Below are positions 18,838 through 29,072 of a stretch of DNA of 64,000 nt, piece after piece. Made by a program: the position numbers and the translations under genes. Within the stretch, counting starts at the first letter, position 1, and each line of letters opens with the position of its first letter. This DNA is from Symbiodinium natans (lineage: Eukaryota; Sar; Dinophyceae; Suessiales; Symbiodiniaceae), in assembly GCA_905221605.1 (NCBI GenBank), contig CAJNDS010002135.1:757501-821500 (forward strand), given 5' to 3'. The notes under the pieces were generated by a model, which saw only the letters and a program-made list of their open reading frames with translations, searched no databases and was not told the origin of the DNA.

Positions 18838-19707
18838 GTTTAGGGGTTTAGGGGTTCAGGGGTTTAGGGGTTTAGGGGTTTAGGGGTTTAGGGTTTAGGG
18901 CTTAGGGTTCAGGGCTTATAGGGCTGAGGGGGCTCGGATTGAGGATGTAGCATTTTTGGTGGGGGTGAAAGGCTCGAGCTTCTGGGCTGAGAGTGGCTTG
19001 AGGGTTGACGGTTTAGGGTTTAGGGTTTGGGGTTTAGGGTCTAGGGCTTAGGGGTTTAGGGTTCGGGGTTTGGGTTTAGGGTCTGGGGTTTAGGGAGCCT
19101 GCGACGCCAGACGGCCTAAAATCGAGATTCTCAAACCTCTTCACACCCCAGAGGCGAGACTTGCTTGTTTGATGGCTTGTCAAGGGATGAAGACCCGCAC
19201 CCCCCAAGGCGAAAGGTTCCCCTTAGTAGACTCCCAAGATGGGCCCTTCTACGACCTTAAAGGATCTTAAAACGGATCAACCTTAACGGTCCAAGGTACG
19301 ACCCCCAGAGCTTCTCCGAAAGTCAGGGGGTCCACAGGTTGAAGGTCGGTTCTATTGCATTCGGGGGTACCATGGGGTAACCCTACGTGAGCTCCCCTGG
19401 GCCCCGTTGTTGTGTTTTAGGGAGTTGGCTGTAAAGAAGCTGGAACCCTAAATTAAACTGGGTTTCTGGGTTCCGCAATCAAGGTTCAGGGTTTGGGGCT
19501 TGAGGCTTTTGATGTTGGGTATCAAGGGTCGGCGAGCGGGGGGGAAACTGGCTTGCAGCCTTCCAAAACTGCCGAAAACATTCCGCCTGTCTCCCAAACC
19601 GAGCAATAGCCTTGAACTAGTCTCTATCTATACATGGTTCCTAACCCTAAGCCCTAAGCCCTAAACCCCTGAACCCCAAACCCTCAACCAAAACACCCAA
19701 AATCAAG
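18838..19707 (+). other. Spacer or intron with dispersed repeat
   Basis: GGGGTTTA units at the start, degenerate TTTAGGG to 19095, the dispersed repeat at 19174-19313, and CCCTAAG/CCCTAAA units near 19645-19690. No exon seen. Confidence 0.5.
19174..19313. repeat. Dispersed repeat, copy 2
   Basis: Shares GGCTTGTCAAGGGATGAAGA and GAAAGGTTCCCCTTAGTA with the longer copy at 4771-5062, as well as the AGAGCTT end. Non-coding. Confidence 0.5.
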
Positions 19708-19760
19708 GTGCTCGAAGATGATGGCTTTGAGGCTCAGCACCCAGACCCTCAGGGCGTGAG
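19708..19760 (+). CDS. Putative exon, unknown protein
   Basis: Acceptor AAAATCAAG|, frame VLEDDGFEAQHPDPQGV, canonical donor GTGAG|GTATGT. The donor is not telomere-like here. Confidence 0.45.
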
Positions 19761-19905
19761 GTATGTACCCAGAGGCTCTAGAAGTCCTAAACCTTGTAGG
19801 CCCTAAACCCTCAACCCTAAACCCTCATCCCTAAACCCTAAGTCCTAAGCCCTAAACCCGAAACCCTAAATCCTAAACTTGTCGTTTGTGACTTGGGGTT
19901 TCTAG

Positions 19906-19953
19906 GGCTGAAGGACCAGCATAGCGAGACCCACCGCCCACAGCCGCCTTGAA
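19906..19953 (+). CDS. Putative short exon
   Basis: Acceptor GGTTTCTAG|, frame LKDQHSETHRPQPP, donor TGAA|GTAAAC. Small and unassigned. Confidence 0.3.
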
Positions 19954-20169
19954 GTAAACGACTGAGGGCGATGTCGGGTCGGTTCAGGGTTCAGGCTTCA
20001 GTCCCTCCACCTATGTACTCCTTCAATCCTCAAAGCTCCAAGCCACCCCTAAAGTTTGTTCAGGGTTCAGGGTTCAGGGTTTAGGGTTTAGGGTTTAGGG
20101 TTCAGGGTTTAGGGTTCAGGGTTTAGGGTTAGCGTTTAACCCCTAAAGCTATCCTTGCGCTGTACGCAG

Positions 20170-20264
20170 GTCACGGCCTCATTCGCCCTCTTCCTCGCGC
20201 ATGTGGACTTGGTACCCCTCGGCTCCCGGGCGATGATGCATGTGTTGGGCTTCGTGTCATTGCT
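20170..20264 (+). CDS. Putative exon, hydrophobic helices
   Basis: Acceptor GCGCTGTACGCAG|, donor TTGCT|GTTTAGGG. Frame VTASFALFLAHVDLVPLGSR then AMMHVLGFVSLL: two hydrophobic stretches, membrane-like or buried helices. A 100-bp TTTAGGG array follows (20265-20365). Confidence 0.55.
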
Positions 20265-20833
20265 GTTTAGGGTTTAGGGTTTAGGGTTTAGGGTTTAGGG
20301 TTTAGGGTTTAGGGTTTAGGGTTTAGGGTTTAGGGTTTAGGGTTTAGGGTTTAGGGTTTAGGGCCCAAAACCCTACACTATAAACCCTAAACTCAAGGCT
20401 TAGGCCTAGGCCTAACACCCTCAAGCCCAAACTCAAGGCTTCGGATGAAAGCTTGAGTTGTGGGCGCTCATGTGGCCCCTCCTGAAGTCCCTGTTTCTTG
20501 GGGAAAGGGATGTCGTGCCCCTAAACCCTTTAAGCCCCTATTTCCCTTATCCCCTAAACGTCTGAACCCCTAAATCCCTAAACGCTGGAACCTCGCACCC
20601 CCCTTATGAACCCGAAAGCTACACCCTGAAACCCTCAACCCTAAACCCTAAAACCCTGAAACCGTACTACCCTAGAGCCCTACAACCCTAAAACCCTAAG
20701 CCATAAGCCATAACACCCTCAAGCCCGAAACCCAAAACCCCAAAACACTAGAACACGAAAGCAAAACCCTAAACCCTAAGCCCCTAGCCCGAGGGTCGAA
20801 GAGATCTGAGGCTTTCGGCAGCGCTGCTTGCAG

Positions 20834-20901
20834 TCCGACATGGCGGACATGGTGAGCAGGCTGCCGAAGACAGGGCTCCGGAACTTCAAGTCGGCAAACA
20901 G
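20834..20901 (+). CDS. Putative exon, unknown protein
   Basis: Acceptor CGCTGCTTGCAG|, donor AACAG|GTAGGG leading into a TTTAGGG array. Frame SDMADMVSRLPKTGLRNFKS then ANR. Strong splice signals on both sides. Confidence 0.55.
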
Positions 20902-21149
20902 GTAGGGTTTAGGGTTTAGGGTTTAGGGGGTTAGGGTTCAGGGTTTAGGGTTTAGGGTTTAGGGTTTAGGGTTTAGGGTTTAGGGTCTAGGGTTTTGGAT
21001 TTAGGGTTCAGGGTCTAGGGTTTCGGATTTAGGGTTTATGGTTTAGGGTTTCGGATTTAGGGTTTAGGGTGTAGGGTTTCGGATTTAGGGTTTAGGGTTT
21101 AGGGCTTAGGCTTCAGGGTTTCAAGCTGCCAAGCCTCTGAGCCCAAAAG

Positions 21150-21217
21150 CTGTGACTCGCTTCGCCAGGGCCCGCCTCTTTCGGCGGCGGGTGGAACCGC
21201 TGCTCGGCGCGCGTCTA
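21150..21217 (+). CDS. Putative exon, Arg-rich
   Basis: Acceptor GCCCAAAAG|, frame VTRFARARLFRRRVEPLLGA then RL, possible donor CTA|GTTGCG. TTTAGGG lies upstream, a CCCTAAA array downstream (21228-21313). Confidence 0.45.
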
Positions 21218-21689
21218 GTTGCGTTCCCCTAAACCCTAAACCCTAAACCCTAAACCCTAAACCCTAAACCCTAAACCCTAAACCCTAAACCCTAAACCCT
21301 AAACCCTAAACCCTCGGCACCAATTTCCTATGCTAGGTGCCAAAATCCCTATAGCACCCGGAGCCCGAAGATGCGCTTGGTTTGGAGTCTGAGTTCGGAT
21401 CGCGTTCTTCAACCTGCAAGTTGTGGGTATTAAACAGGGTCTAGCGTTGTGGGTGTAGGGTTCAGGGCCAGGGCTAGAATCGCTGGCCACCGGAAGACCT
21501 ACGGGACCGTAGGCACCCTAAACCCTAGACCCTAGACACTAGCCTAAACCCAAATTAAACCCCACTCACAGTAGACTACGTCTTAGGGCGTTAGAGTCTT
21601 GAGAAACCCGGCGCCTTCTCCCGGCCTGGAAACCTTGAGTCCAAAGCCTTCAAGCGCTCAGCGATTCAGGAAAGATTTACGGGTTAGGC

Positions 21690-21960
21690 TGTTTTAGGGT
21701 TTGGGGTTTAAGGGTTTAAGGGTTTAAGGGTTTAAGGGTTTAAGGGTTTAAGGGTTTAAGGGTTTAAGGGTTTAAGGGTTTAAGGGTTTAAGGGGTTAAG
21801 GGTTTAAGGGTTTAAGGGTTTAAGGGTTTAAGGGTTTAAGGGTTTAAGGGTTTAAGGGTTTAAGGGTTGAAGGGTTTAAGGGTTTAAGGGTTTTAGGGTT
21901 TTAGGGTTTTAGGGTTTTAGGGTTTTAGGGTTTTAGGGTTTAGGGTTTATAAGGGTTTAA
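21690..21960 (+). repeat. TTTAAGGG octamer array
   Basis: About thirty units of GGGTTTAA passing into GGGTTTTA: an eight-base derivative of the telomere unit amplified in one place. Confidence 0.95.
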
Positions 21961-21987
21961 CGGTGTCCAAAGCCCCAAACCCTATAG

Positions 21988-22063
21988 CCCTCGCCGAGGC
22001 TCCTGGTGCGCGTCCCGCGCAGCCCAAGATCGGACTCTCGTCTGCGCTCAGCCTGTTTTCACG
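21988..22063 (+). CDS. Putative exon, unknown protein
   Basis: Acceptor CCCTATAG|, frame LAEAPGARPAQPKIGLSSAL then SLFS, donor CACG|GTGTCT. Unassigned. The following 22064-22629 holds an inverted-repeat element and degenerate repeats. Confidence 0.45.
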
Positions 22064-22074
22064 GTGTCTAGGGT

Positions 22075-22207
22075 CTACTTGAAGGTTCATGGTACTTACG
22101 AACCAATTATAACTGGGATAACCCCTATAAGGCCCTTTAGGGGTATTATAAGTAGGGTTATAAGTACAGCTATAATTGGTTGGTAAGTACCATGAACCTT
22201 CAAGTAG
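22075..22207. mobile_element. Short inverted-repeat element, long arms
   Basis: CTACTTGAAGGTTCATGGTA at the left is mirrored by TACCATGAACCTTCAAGTAG at the right. The arms extend to about 38 bp (through AACCAATTATAA) around a CTATAAGG centre. A single copy in this window; it begins 12 bp after a putative exon. Confidence 0.7.
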
Positions 22208-22629
22208 TGTTTGATGCACATGTGCCCTCCACCCCACCTGACCCCGCCCCGCCCCAAACCCGTATAACCATGTATACCCCCCAACCCAAGCGCTGACCCT
22301 GAGCCCGAGAGCCACCACGCCCTCAGCAACCTAAACCCACCATGAATCATTATCCCTGATCCCTAAACTGAACCGTAAAGCCACCACGAACCACAGGAAC
22401 AAGAGGGGAAGCCCTAAACCTACACCTCAACCCTAAACCCTGAAACCAAAATGACCCTAAACTCTAAATCCCACCCTGAACCACGGAGAGCAGAATGAAA
22501 ACCCAACACCAAACAGCCTAACAGGGTTTAGGGTTTAGGGATTAGGGTTTAGGGTTTGGGGACCCAAACCCACCATAACCGGAGAGACGCAAGGGGGGAG
22601 GGGGTGCGGGGTGCGGGGGGGAACAATGC

Positions 22630-22875
22630 TTGAAGCAAAGAAGGCGGAGGAGAAAACTCCCTTCAACATCTCAGATCAAGCAGTTGGTGGTCACGAAGTC
22701 AGTGACAGTCGCGGACCTTTCACCAAGGCGTGGCAAAGTTGATGAAAGTTACGAAGAAGGTTGCAAGGTCCTTGCAGCTGGAGAGCAGCAAAAATCTACA
22801 CCACGGAGCATCCACGAAAAGCGCTGGGAGGTCTTGCGAAATTCGTTGGAGGCATCCGTGTGGCTGCTTCCTTAG
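22630..22875 (+). CDS. Possible exon, reading frame uncertain
   Basis: All three + frames stay open for long stretches. One gives VDESYEEGCKVLAAGEQQKS then EKRWEVLRNSLEASVWLLP and a stop; another opens with MLEAKKAEEKTPFNISDQAV. Coding is likely but the frame cannot be decided by eye. Preceded by a G-rich run at 22590-22622. Confidence 0.3.
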   Translation: MKQRRRRRKLPSTSQIKQLVVTKSVTVADLSPRRGKVDESYEEGCKVLAAGEQQKSTPRSIHEKRWEVLRNSLEASVWLLP

Positions 22876-22965
22876 GCGTCAGGGAATAAACCCTAAACCC
22901 CAAACCCTAAACCCTAAACCCTAAACCCCAGACCCTACAGCCTAGAAGTTTAGAGCCACCCGCCC

Positions 22966-23045
22966 CCCCCTGGCTGAAGCCTTCAAAGCGAAGGAGTTGC
23001 GGACCGCTGCTGTGCGTCTGGCGCCCAAGCCTTTGGGGCTTTCTA
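22966..23045 (+). CDS. Putative exon, unknown protein
   Basis: Frame LAEAFKAKELRTAAVRLAPK then PLGLS between a CCCTAAA array and a TTTAGGG array, donor near CTAG|GGGTTTAGG. The array downstream (23047-23230) has an AGAGGGTTT nonamer block. Confidence 0.5.
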
Positions 23046-23364
23046 GGGGTTTAGGGTTATAGGGTTTAGGGGGTTTAGAGGGTTTAGAGGGTTTAGAGGG
23101 TTTAGAGGGTTTAGAGGGTTTAGGGGGTTTAGAAGGTTTAGAGGGTTTAGAGGGTTTAGAGGGTTTAGTTAGGTTTAGGGTTTATAAGTTTAGGGTTTAG
23201 GGTTTAGAAGTTTAGGGTTTAGGGTTTCTAAGTTTAGGATTCAGGAATCAGGGTTTAGGATTTTATAAGTTCAGGGTTTAGGGTTTGGACTTTGAGGTGC
23301 CGAGGCTCGGGCTTTTGAGTTTGTTTGTCGGACTTTAGCTGTTTCATTCTTGTTAAAGCCCAAG

Positions 23365-23403
23365 GAGCTATCGAAAGAAACCACTGCATTCCGTTGTGCT
23401 AGG
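23365..23403 (+). CDS. Putative short exon
   Basis: Acceptor AAGCCCAAG|, frame ELSKETTAFRCAR, donor TAGG|GTTTGG. 39 bp. Confidence 0.3.
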
Positions 23404-23728
23404 GTTTGGCTTTAGGGTTTAGGGTTTAGGGTATAGTAAGAGCTGCAGAAGAGGGCTTCAGTCGTTTAGTTCTATACATTTCAACGTTCGAGGGCTATTA
23501 GGGCTTAAGTGCTTGTTTGTGGAAGGGCTTCAGAGAAGGCGTTAGTGGTTGTCGGGCACTCAGAATTCAGACACACCTTTCTGCAATGTGTTTAAGACCC
23601 AGCAGCCTTATGGCCAAGTCTACTGATGCAGACACTCCTGAATGTCCCGCGGCTGGGTTCGAGATCGACCAGACCAGTATGGAATTGGCCACGCCAGGGG
23701 TCAACATGATGCCCGTGCTGGAATGCAG

Positions 23729-23816
23729 GTCTTGGCCCCCAACGCGCGCCTGGAGGCGCGCCTGGAGTACATGGAGAGGCAGTTGCTGCCCGGAGTCTTC
23801 AATATCATCGCGAAGT
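23729..23816 (+). CDS. Putative exon, amphipathic helix
   Basis: Acceptor GCTGGAATGCAG|, frame VLAPNARLEARLEYMERQLL then PGVFNIIAKL, ending at a 190-bp CCCTAAA array. Upstream (about 23608-23728) another frame, MAKSTDADTPECPAAGFEID, is also open and may be part of the same or a preceding exon. Confidence 0.5.
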
Positions 23817-24017
23817 TAGACCCTAAACCCTAAACCCTAAACCCTAAACCCTGAACCCTGAACCCTGGACCCTGAACCCTGAACCCTGAACCCTAAACCC
23901 TAAACCCTAAATCCTAAACCCTAAACCCTAAACCCTAAACCCTAAACCCTAAACCCTAACCCCTAAACCCTAAACCCTAACCCCTAAACCCTAAACCCTA
24001 AACCCTAAACCACCAAG

Positions 24018-24075
24018 TTCTGTGGACACATCCGCGATGCCAGTGCTGCTCAGATTGACCAGTGGCTCCCTGAAG
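24018..24075 (+). CDS. Putative exon, canonical donor
   Basis: Acceptor AACCACCAAG|, frame FCGHIRDASAAQIDQWLPE, donor GAAG|GTGAGT (perfect consensus). Despite the canonical donor, CCCTAAA arrays lie on both sides. Confidence 0.55.
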
Positions 24076-24387
24076 GTGAGTGACAAATAAAGGTCACCAA
24101 CCCTAAACCCTAAACCCTAAACCCTAAAAACGTGGTGGGTACTATAGTTTTCTAGAGGCTGTCCAGTCCTTAACAGCATCTAAAGCCCGAACCTCCAAAC
24201 CCCAATTACTTTAAAAGCTAAGAGCCCCCAAAGGCCCAAACCTCCGAGCCCGCTAGCCCCAAACCCTAAACCCCTAAACTCTAAACCTCCCCCGACCTCA
24301 AATCCTAAACCCTAAACCTCAGGCCCTAAACCCCTAAACCATGAGCCCTAAACTCCTGAACCCTGAAACCCGAAAGCCTCCACGCAG

Positions 24388-24462
24388 CTCAGGTCAACTT
24401 GCCGATGCCGCAGCCCCACGCAAGCTGCTGGCAAAGTTCACCGGCGAGAGGCAGGGCGAAGG
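24388..24462 (+). CDS. Putative exon, unknown protein
   Basis: Acceptor CTCCACGCAG|, frame SGQLADAAAPRKLLAKFTGE then RQGE, donor near GAAGG|GTTTTT. Good composition. A short frame LDIEVLEH follows at about 24543. Confidence 0.5.
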
Positions 24463-24630
24463 GTTTTTATTGTCGGGGTTTATAGGGTTTAGGGGGTTCA
24501 GGGACCCTAAACCCTAAACCCCAAACCCTAAACCCTAAACGCTCGACATTGAAGTCCTCGAACACTAGAACCCTTGCGCCTTCTAGGACTTCCACCACCC
24601 TGAGAATCCTTCAGTGACCTTATGACTTAT

Positions 24631-24812
24631 AGCTACTATTTATTTGCGTAAGGCCCCCCCCCCCCCCCCAAAAAAAAAAAAAACATCACACACACACACA
24701 CACACAACATAATGCTTATTAAAAAACGAAAAAAGTTCTTCCTTATGAGGGCAGTTTTTTCGTTATAGGAATGATTGTTTTGCATTTTGCGGGTTGCTAA
24801 GCAAACGGTAGA
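24631..24812. mobile_element. Short inverted-repeat element, family D copy 2
   Basis: CTACTATTTATTTGCGTAAG at the left pairs with GCTAAGCAAACGGTAG at the right, like 4623-4740. Contains a C/A homopolymer junction and a CA microsatellite inside. Confidence 0.55.
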
Positions 24813-25154
24813 CAAGACCCTACGACCCTACTTCAACTCAGACGAAAACGACCCCTGAGATCCTAAACCCTTAGACCCTGACATCCTAAGTTCCTACCTA
24901 AACTCAGACCTCCAGACTTAAAACCTGTTCGCCCCAAAAACCCTAAACCCTTAACCCCAAAACACACAGAAACAACAACCCCTGAACCCTAAAGCCTAAA
25001 CCCTCAACCCTCAACCCTAACTGTAAAACCCAATGCCCTGACCCCTAAGATGCCCCAATATCAACAACCCTGCACCCTAAACCCTCAACCCTCAACCCTG
25101 AACCCTAAACCCTAAACCCTCAACCCTCAACCCTCAGACCATGACTGGTCCCAG

Positions 25155-25221
25155 GGGCTCGGGGCCTGGCGTGGCAAAGGAGTTCTTAGCCCTCGCGATG
25201 GAGGCTCTCGGGATATTTGTG
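25155..25221 (+). CDS. Putative HECT N-lobe exon
   Basis: Frame GSGPGVAKEFLALAMEALGI, donor TTTGTG|GTTTAGGG or TTT|GTGGTT. The G-x-GV-x-(R/K)EF-x-L pattern is the start of the HECT N-lobe in E3 ubiquitin ligases. The match is short, but later islands continue the HECT order (27066, 28635, 38764, 40346, 41895). HECT enzymes pass ubiquitin from an E2 through a C-lobe cysteine to the substrate. Confidence 0.5.
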
Positions 25222-25474
25222 GTTTAGGGTTTAGGGTTTGGGGTTTAGGGGTTTAGGGTTTTAGGATTTCGAGTTTAGGGTTTAGGGTATAGAGGTGCTT
25301 GGTGTTCTTTGCAGGGCTTGCTAGGGCATGTAGGGGCACTGTAAGCGTCTGAAGGGGAATTTTCGCCCTAAACCCAAACCGCTCAACCGTAAACCTTTGG
25401 GGTGACCTTTGATAGATGTCTGTGGCGAAGCTGGGCAGTGATACCGCTATCTTAACCTCGGTGTGTAGGGTTTT

Positions 25475-25558
25475 CCTAGACCCCCAAAGTATGTAACAAA
25501 TAGCCCCGAAGCCGTAAAAGGGGCCATTGTTTTTTGCACATTTTGGGGGGGTTTAGGT
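25475..25558. mobile_element. Short inverted-repeat element, family A copy 1
   Basis: Left end CCTAGACCCCCAAAGTATGT, right end GCACATTTTGGGGGGGTTTA. Three relatives lie at 38395, 53526 and 56037. Centre unrelated between copies apart from a GGGGC-like stem. Confidence 0.6.
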
Positions 25559-25611
25559 GGGTTTCGGGTTTAGGGTTTAGGGTTTAGGGTTTAGGGGTTT
25601 CTTTCCTCAAG

Positions 25612-25706
25612 GGCGGCGACGGAAGCTTGGACATAGACCAAGAGTACGCTGACGGAGACGTTGCCCAGGACTCCTTGAGGCACCCTGAGTTCCAAAACCC
25701 CAAAGG
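25612..25706 (+). CDS. Putative exon, acidic
   Basis: Acceptor TTTCCTCAAG|, donor AAAGG|GTTTAGGG. Frame GGDGSLDIDQEYADGDVAQD then SLRHPEFQNPK. Lies between HECT-like exons but does not match a HECT motif; it could be a HECT insertion. Confidence 0.5.
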
Positions 25707-25874
25707 GTTTAGGGTTTAGGGTTTAGGGTTTAGGGTTTAGGGTTTAGGAACCCTACACCTGGGATTCGTTGGGCGCGTGGCTGTCGGAGGTGCTTGGGTG
25801 TGGGGGTTTAGGATATAGGCATGTAGGGTTTAGGGGCTGGGCAATTTGGAAGATAAAAACGAGTGCTGTGCCAG

Positions 25875-25960
25875 GGGCGGTATATTCCTACAATATGCCT
25901 ACCGGCGTTCCCCTTTGCGGCTGAGCAAGTTGAATTCGCTCGCGCTTATATTGTGGAGAC
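25875..25960 (+). CDS. Possible exon
   Basis: Acceptor GCTGTGCCAG|, frame GGIFLQYAYRRSPLRLSKLN then SLALIL. No clear donor. Weak. Confidence 0.25.
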
Positions 25961-26221
25961 CCACACACACTGGACCCTGAATCTCCCTTCTTCATGGGTT
26001 TGGGGCAGTAGGAGGGGTTAGTGTTCAGGGATTGTGGTTTAGGGGTGTCAAACGGTTCCACACTGCAGATGTGGGGCCGTCAGTTGCAAATTGCACGGGG
26101 CCTAAACCCTAAACCCTAAACCCTAAACCCTAAACCCTAAACCCTAAACCCTAAACCCTAAACCCCAAACCCCAAACACCAAACACGAAGCCCGAGTCCT
26201 GGCCAATGGTGTCAAGTGCAG

Positions 26222-26266
26222 GCCGTGCTCTCCGCAAAGACCGGCGAGGGTTACGAGGACCATGAA
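26222..26266 (+). CDS. Putative short exon
   Basis: Acceptor GTCAAGTGCAG|, frame AVLSAKTGEGYEDHE, donor GAA|GTCTAGG. A 150-bp TTTAGGG array follows. Confidence 0.4.
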
Positions 26267-26525
26267 GTCTAGGCTTTAGGGTTTAGGGTTTAGGGTGTAG
26301 GGTTTAGGGTTTAGGGTTTAGGGTTTAGGGTTTAGGGTTTAGGGTTTAGGGTTTAGGGTTTAGGGTTTAGGGTTTAGGGTTTAGGGTTTATAAGGTTTAG
26401 GGTTTAGGGTTTAGGGTTTAGGGCTTGAGGGTTTACAAGGAGGGACCCCTAGAAGCAGAAGAAGAAGAAGAAGGGACCCCCAGCCTGATTCCCCCATATA
26501 AACCCTGTATATGCCTTATATAGTC

Positions 26526-26692
26526 CCTAATAGTAATAGTAATAGTAATAGTAATCGTAATAGTAATAGTAATAGTAATTGTAATTGTAATAGTAATAGT
26601 AATGTTAATAGTAATAGTATTAGTAACAGTAATAGTAATAGTAATAGTAATAGTAATAGTAATAGTAATAGTAATAGTAATAATATACCTAA
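26526..26692 (+). repeat. AGTAAT hexamer microsatellite
   Basis: TAGTAATAGTAA-type tandem units; the Ser-Asn and Ile-Thr ORFs across it are artefacts. Confidence 0.95.
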
Positions 26693-26715
26693 GAGCCCTT
26701 AAAACAGCCCCGAAG

Positions 26716-26754
26716 CAGTGACTACGACCCAAAGGCGGCGCTTGTTCCCTTCTT
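26716..26754 (+). CDS. Putative short exon
   Basis: Acceptor CCCGAAG|, frame SDYDPKAALVPF, donor CTT|GTAGGG at a TTTAGGG array. A CCGAAG acceptor variant. Near 26837 a frame opening MKLTTWNLRSAQT is a further, weaker candidate. Confidence 0.4.
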
Positions 26755-27065
26755 GTAGGGTTTAGGGTTTAGGGCCCTATAACATGGCCGCACGTGCGCA
26801 AACCCCCTAAACGCCCTAGAATACCTACAAGCCCTATGAAGCTCACGACCTGGAACCTGCGAAGCGCCCAGACCTAGGGTTTAGGGGGTTTCGGGGGTTT
26901 CGGGGGATTGAATTCGGGGGTTTTGGGGGTTTTGGGGGTTTTGGGGGTTTTGGGGGTTTTGGGGGTTTTGGGGGTTTTGGGGGTTTTGGGGGTTTTGGGT
27001 TTAGGGTTTTGGGTTTAGGGTTTAGGGTTTGGGAACCCACCCCACCCCCACCCAGCCCCACGCAG

Positions 27066-27103
27066 GAGGGTGAGCCAGCCTTCGTCTACGACGCCGACTC
27101 CAG
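27066..27103 (+). CDS. Putative HECT exon (PAFVYD)
   Basis: Acceptor CCCCACGCAG|, frame EGEPAFVYDADSR, then either a GA donor CCAG|GAGCTA or an in-frame stop shortly after. (L/A)F-x-Y(D/N)-x-x-x-RT-(F/Y)WF is a common HECT N-lobe signature after the GV-REF segment, so this fits next in order. Confidence 0.45.
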
Positions 27104-27274
27104 GAGCTAGCGCTGCAGAGGTGTGTTTAGGGTTTAGGGTTTAGGTTTTAGGGTTTAGGTTTTAGGGTTTAGGGCCTAGAGTTTAGGGTTTAGGGTTTAG
27201 ACTTTAGGGTTCAGGGTTTAGGGTTTAGGGGCTAGGGTTTAGGGTGTAGGGTTTAGGGTTTAGGGTTTAATTTA

Positions 27275-27575
27275 GTGGGTGTGTGGGTGTGTGGGTGTGT
27301 GGGTGTGTGGGTGTGTGGGTGTGTGGGTGTGTGGGTGTGTGGGTGTGTGGGTGTGTGGGTGTGTGGGTGTGGGGGTGTGTGGGTGTGTGGGTGTGTGGGT
27401 GTGTGGGTGTGTGGGTGTGTGGGTGTGTGGGTGTGTGGGTGTGTGGGTGTGTGGGTGTGTGGGGGTGTGGGTGTGTGGGTGTGTGGGTGTGTGGGTGTGT
27501 GGGTGTGTGGGTGTGTGGGTGTGTGGGTGTGTGGGTGTGTGGGTGTGTGGGTGTGTGGGGGTGCGGGTGCGGGTG
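27275..27575 (+). repeat. GGGTGTGT octamer array
   Basis: About 37 tandem units with a few GGGGGTGT variants, ending in GGGTGC and GTGC units. The 116- to 127-codon ORFs covering it in several frames are repeat artefacts. Confidence 0.98.
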
Positions 27576-28634
27576 CGGGTGCGCGTGCGTGCGTGCGTGC
27601 GTCTTTTGTGGGTTCATACTTGGAAGCCTTTGGGTTGGGCGGTTAAGGTTAAGGTTTAGGGTTTAGGCTTTAGGGTTTGGGGGCTTGACTGAATTAATAA
27701 GTACGTAGGATTAGTAAGTTGTGGGGGGTTAGTACAGGGTTTCTAGGGGGGATACTACGTAGACTTACTCCGTCAAAAGAACTTGTAAGAGGGGGGTTCA
27801 GGCCCCAGCTTGTATGGCTTGAGGACTTGAGGGTTCTTTGGGGTTGTCTCACGTGGGCCGTAAGGGTCGGGTGTGCAGCGCTTTTGGGCTTTTAGGGATT
27901 AGGTTGGGATCTTCCCCCCCTACGCGAACAGTCCTATAGTAGGGATCATACTCGGGGGTACTGTAGTCCCTATTCAGGGATCTCAGTGCAAGGGGGCACA
28001 TCCCAAGTTCTAGGGGGTTTAGGGATGAAGGGCTTTGGGGTACCCTAAACTTTAAACCCTAAACCCTAAACCCTAAACCCTAAACCCTAAACCCCAAACC
28101 CCAAACCCTAAACCCTAAACCCCAAACCCTAAACCCTAAACCCTAAACCCTAAACCCTAAACCCTAAACCCTAAACCCTAAACCCTAAACCCTAAACCCT
28201 AAACCCTAACCCTTCAACCCTTTTGGAGTCTGCGAAGTGTCTTGTGACCTGGGGAGTGGTCTTTTCGGGATCAGGGGGAGGTGTTCGGGCTTTCACTTTG
28301 AGGTGAAAGGGTGCCCTAAACCCTAAACCCTCAACCCTAAACCCTCAACCCTAGACCCTAAACCCGAAACCCTAAACCCGAAACCCTAAACTCTAAACCC
28401 TGAACCCTAGAGGCCCTAGACCCTAAGTCTCAGGGTTTTTTGAGGCAGGGCTTCAAGAGTGCAAGGGCTTTGAGGTTCAGGGTTTGAAATTCAGAGCTTA
28501 AGGTGTTGGGGTTTAGGGTTTTAGGGTTTAGGGTTTCAGGGTTTTAGGGTTTAGGGTTTAGGGTTTAGGGTTCAGGGTTTAGGGTTTAGGGTTTAGGGAT
28601 TGTGGGGGGTCCAGGACCTACTGGTTTTCTGAAG
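27576..28634 (+). other. Intron or spacer: unique DNA then CCCTAAA arrays
   Basis: Unique sequence with partial inverted repeats (27690-27775; 27915-27985), CCCTAAA array 28050-28208, a possible exon around 28228-28310 (VCEVSCDLGSGLFGIRGRCS), and mixed variant units to 28430. TTTAGGG units at 28505-28595. Confidence 0.45.
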
Positions 28635-28697
28635 CTGCCACCTCCGTCCCCGAGCTCTTTCAGACGGCAGGGGTGCTACTCGCACAGGCGGGCATGG
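28635..28697 (+). CDS. Putative HECT exon (AG-LLAQA)
   Basis: Frame AATSVPELFQTAGVLLAQAG then M, acceptor TCTGAAG|, donor ATGG|GTTTAGGG. The pattern matches the HECT helix F-x-x-(A/V)G-x-(L/I)L-(A/G)-x-A, which follows the YD-x-R-YWF segment. It supports a HECT gene running through this region. Confidence 0.5.
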
Positions 28698-28823
28698 GTT
28701 TAGGGTTTAGGGTTAGGGTTTAGGGTTTAGGTTTAGGGTTTAGTGTTTAGGGTTTAGGGTTTAAGTAGGGTTTAGGGTTTAGGGTTTAATTAGGGTTCAG
28801 GGTTTAGGGTTTAGGGTTTGGGT

Positions 28824-29026
<203 letters not shown>

Positions 29027-29044
29027 TTCCCAACTCTCGCCTAG

Positions 29045-29072
29045 GAGAGGGCTGCGCCCGAAGTTCGAACAG
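29045..29072 (+). CDS. Putative microexon with GC donor
   Basis: Acceptor CCAACTCTCGCCTAG|, frame ERAAPEVRT, donor AACAG|GCTAGT. 28 bp. Supported only by splice signals. Confidence 0.3.

Noticed and set aside
21947-22350. 123- and 84-codon minus-strand ORFs
   Set aside because: They span an inverted-repeat element and lie opposite a better + strand island; composition is poor.
26837-26876. Start of an exonuclease III-like gene (MKLTTWNLRS)
   Set aside because: Ten residues only, then a stop; no continuation found nearby.
27267-27666. Several overlapping 116-127 codon ORFs (His-Pro-Thr, Cys-Gly-Val repeats)
   Set aside because: Frame-independent products of the GGGTGTGT octamer array.
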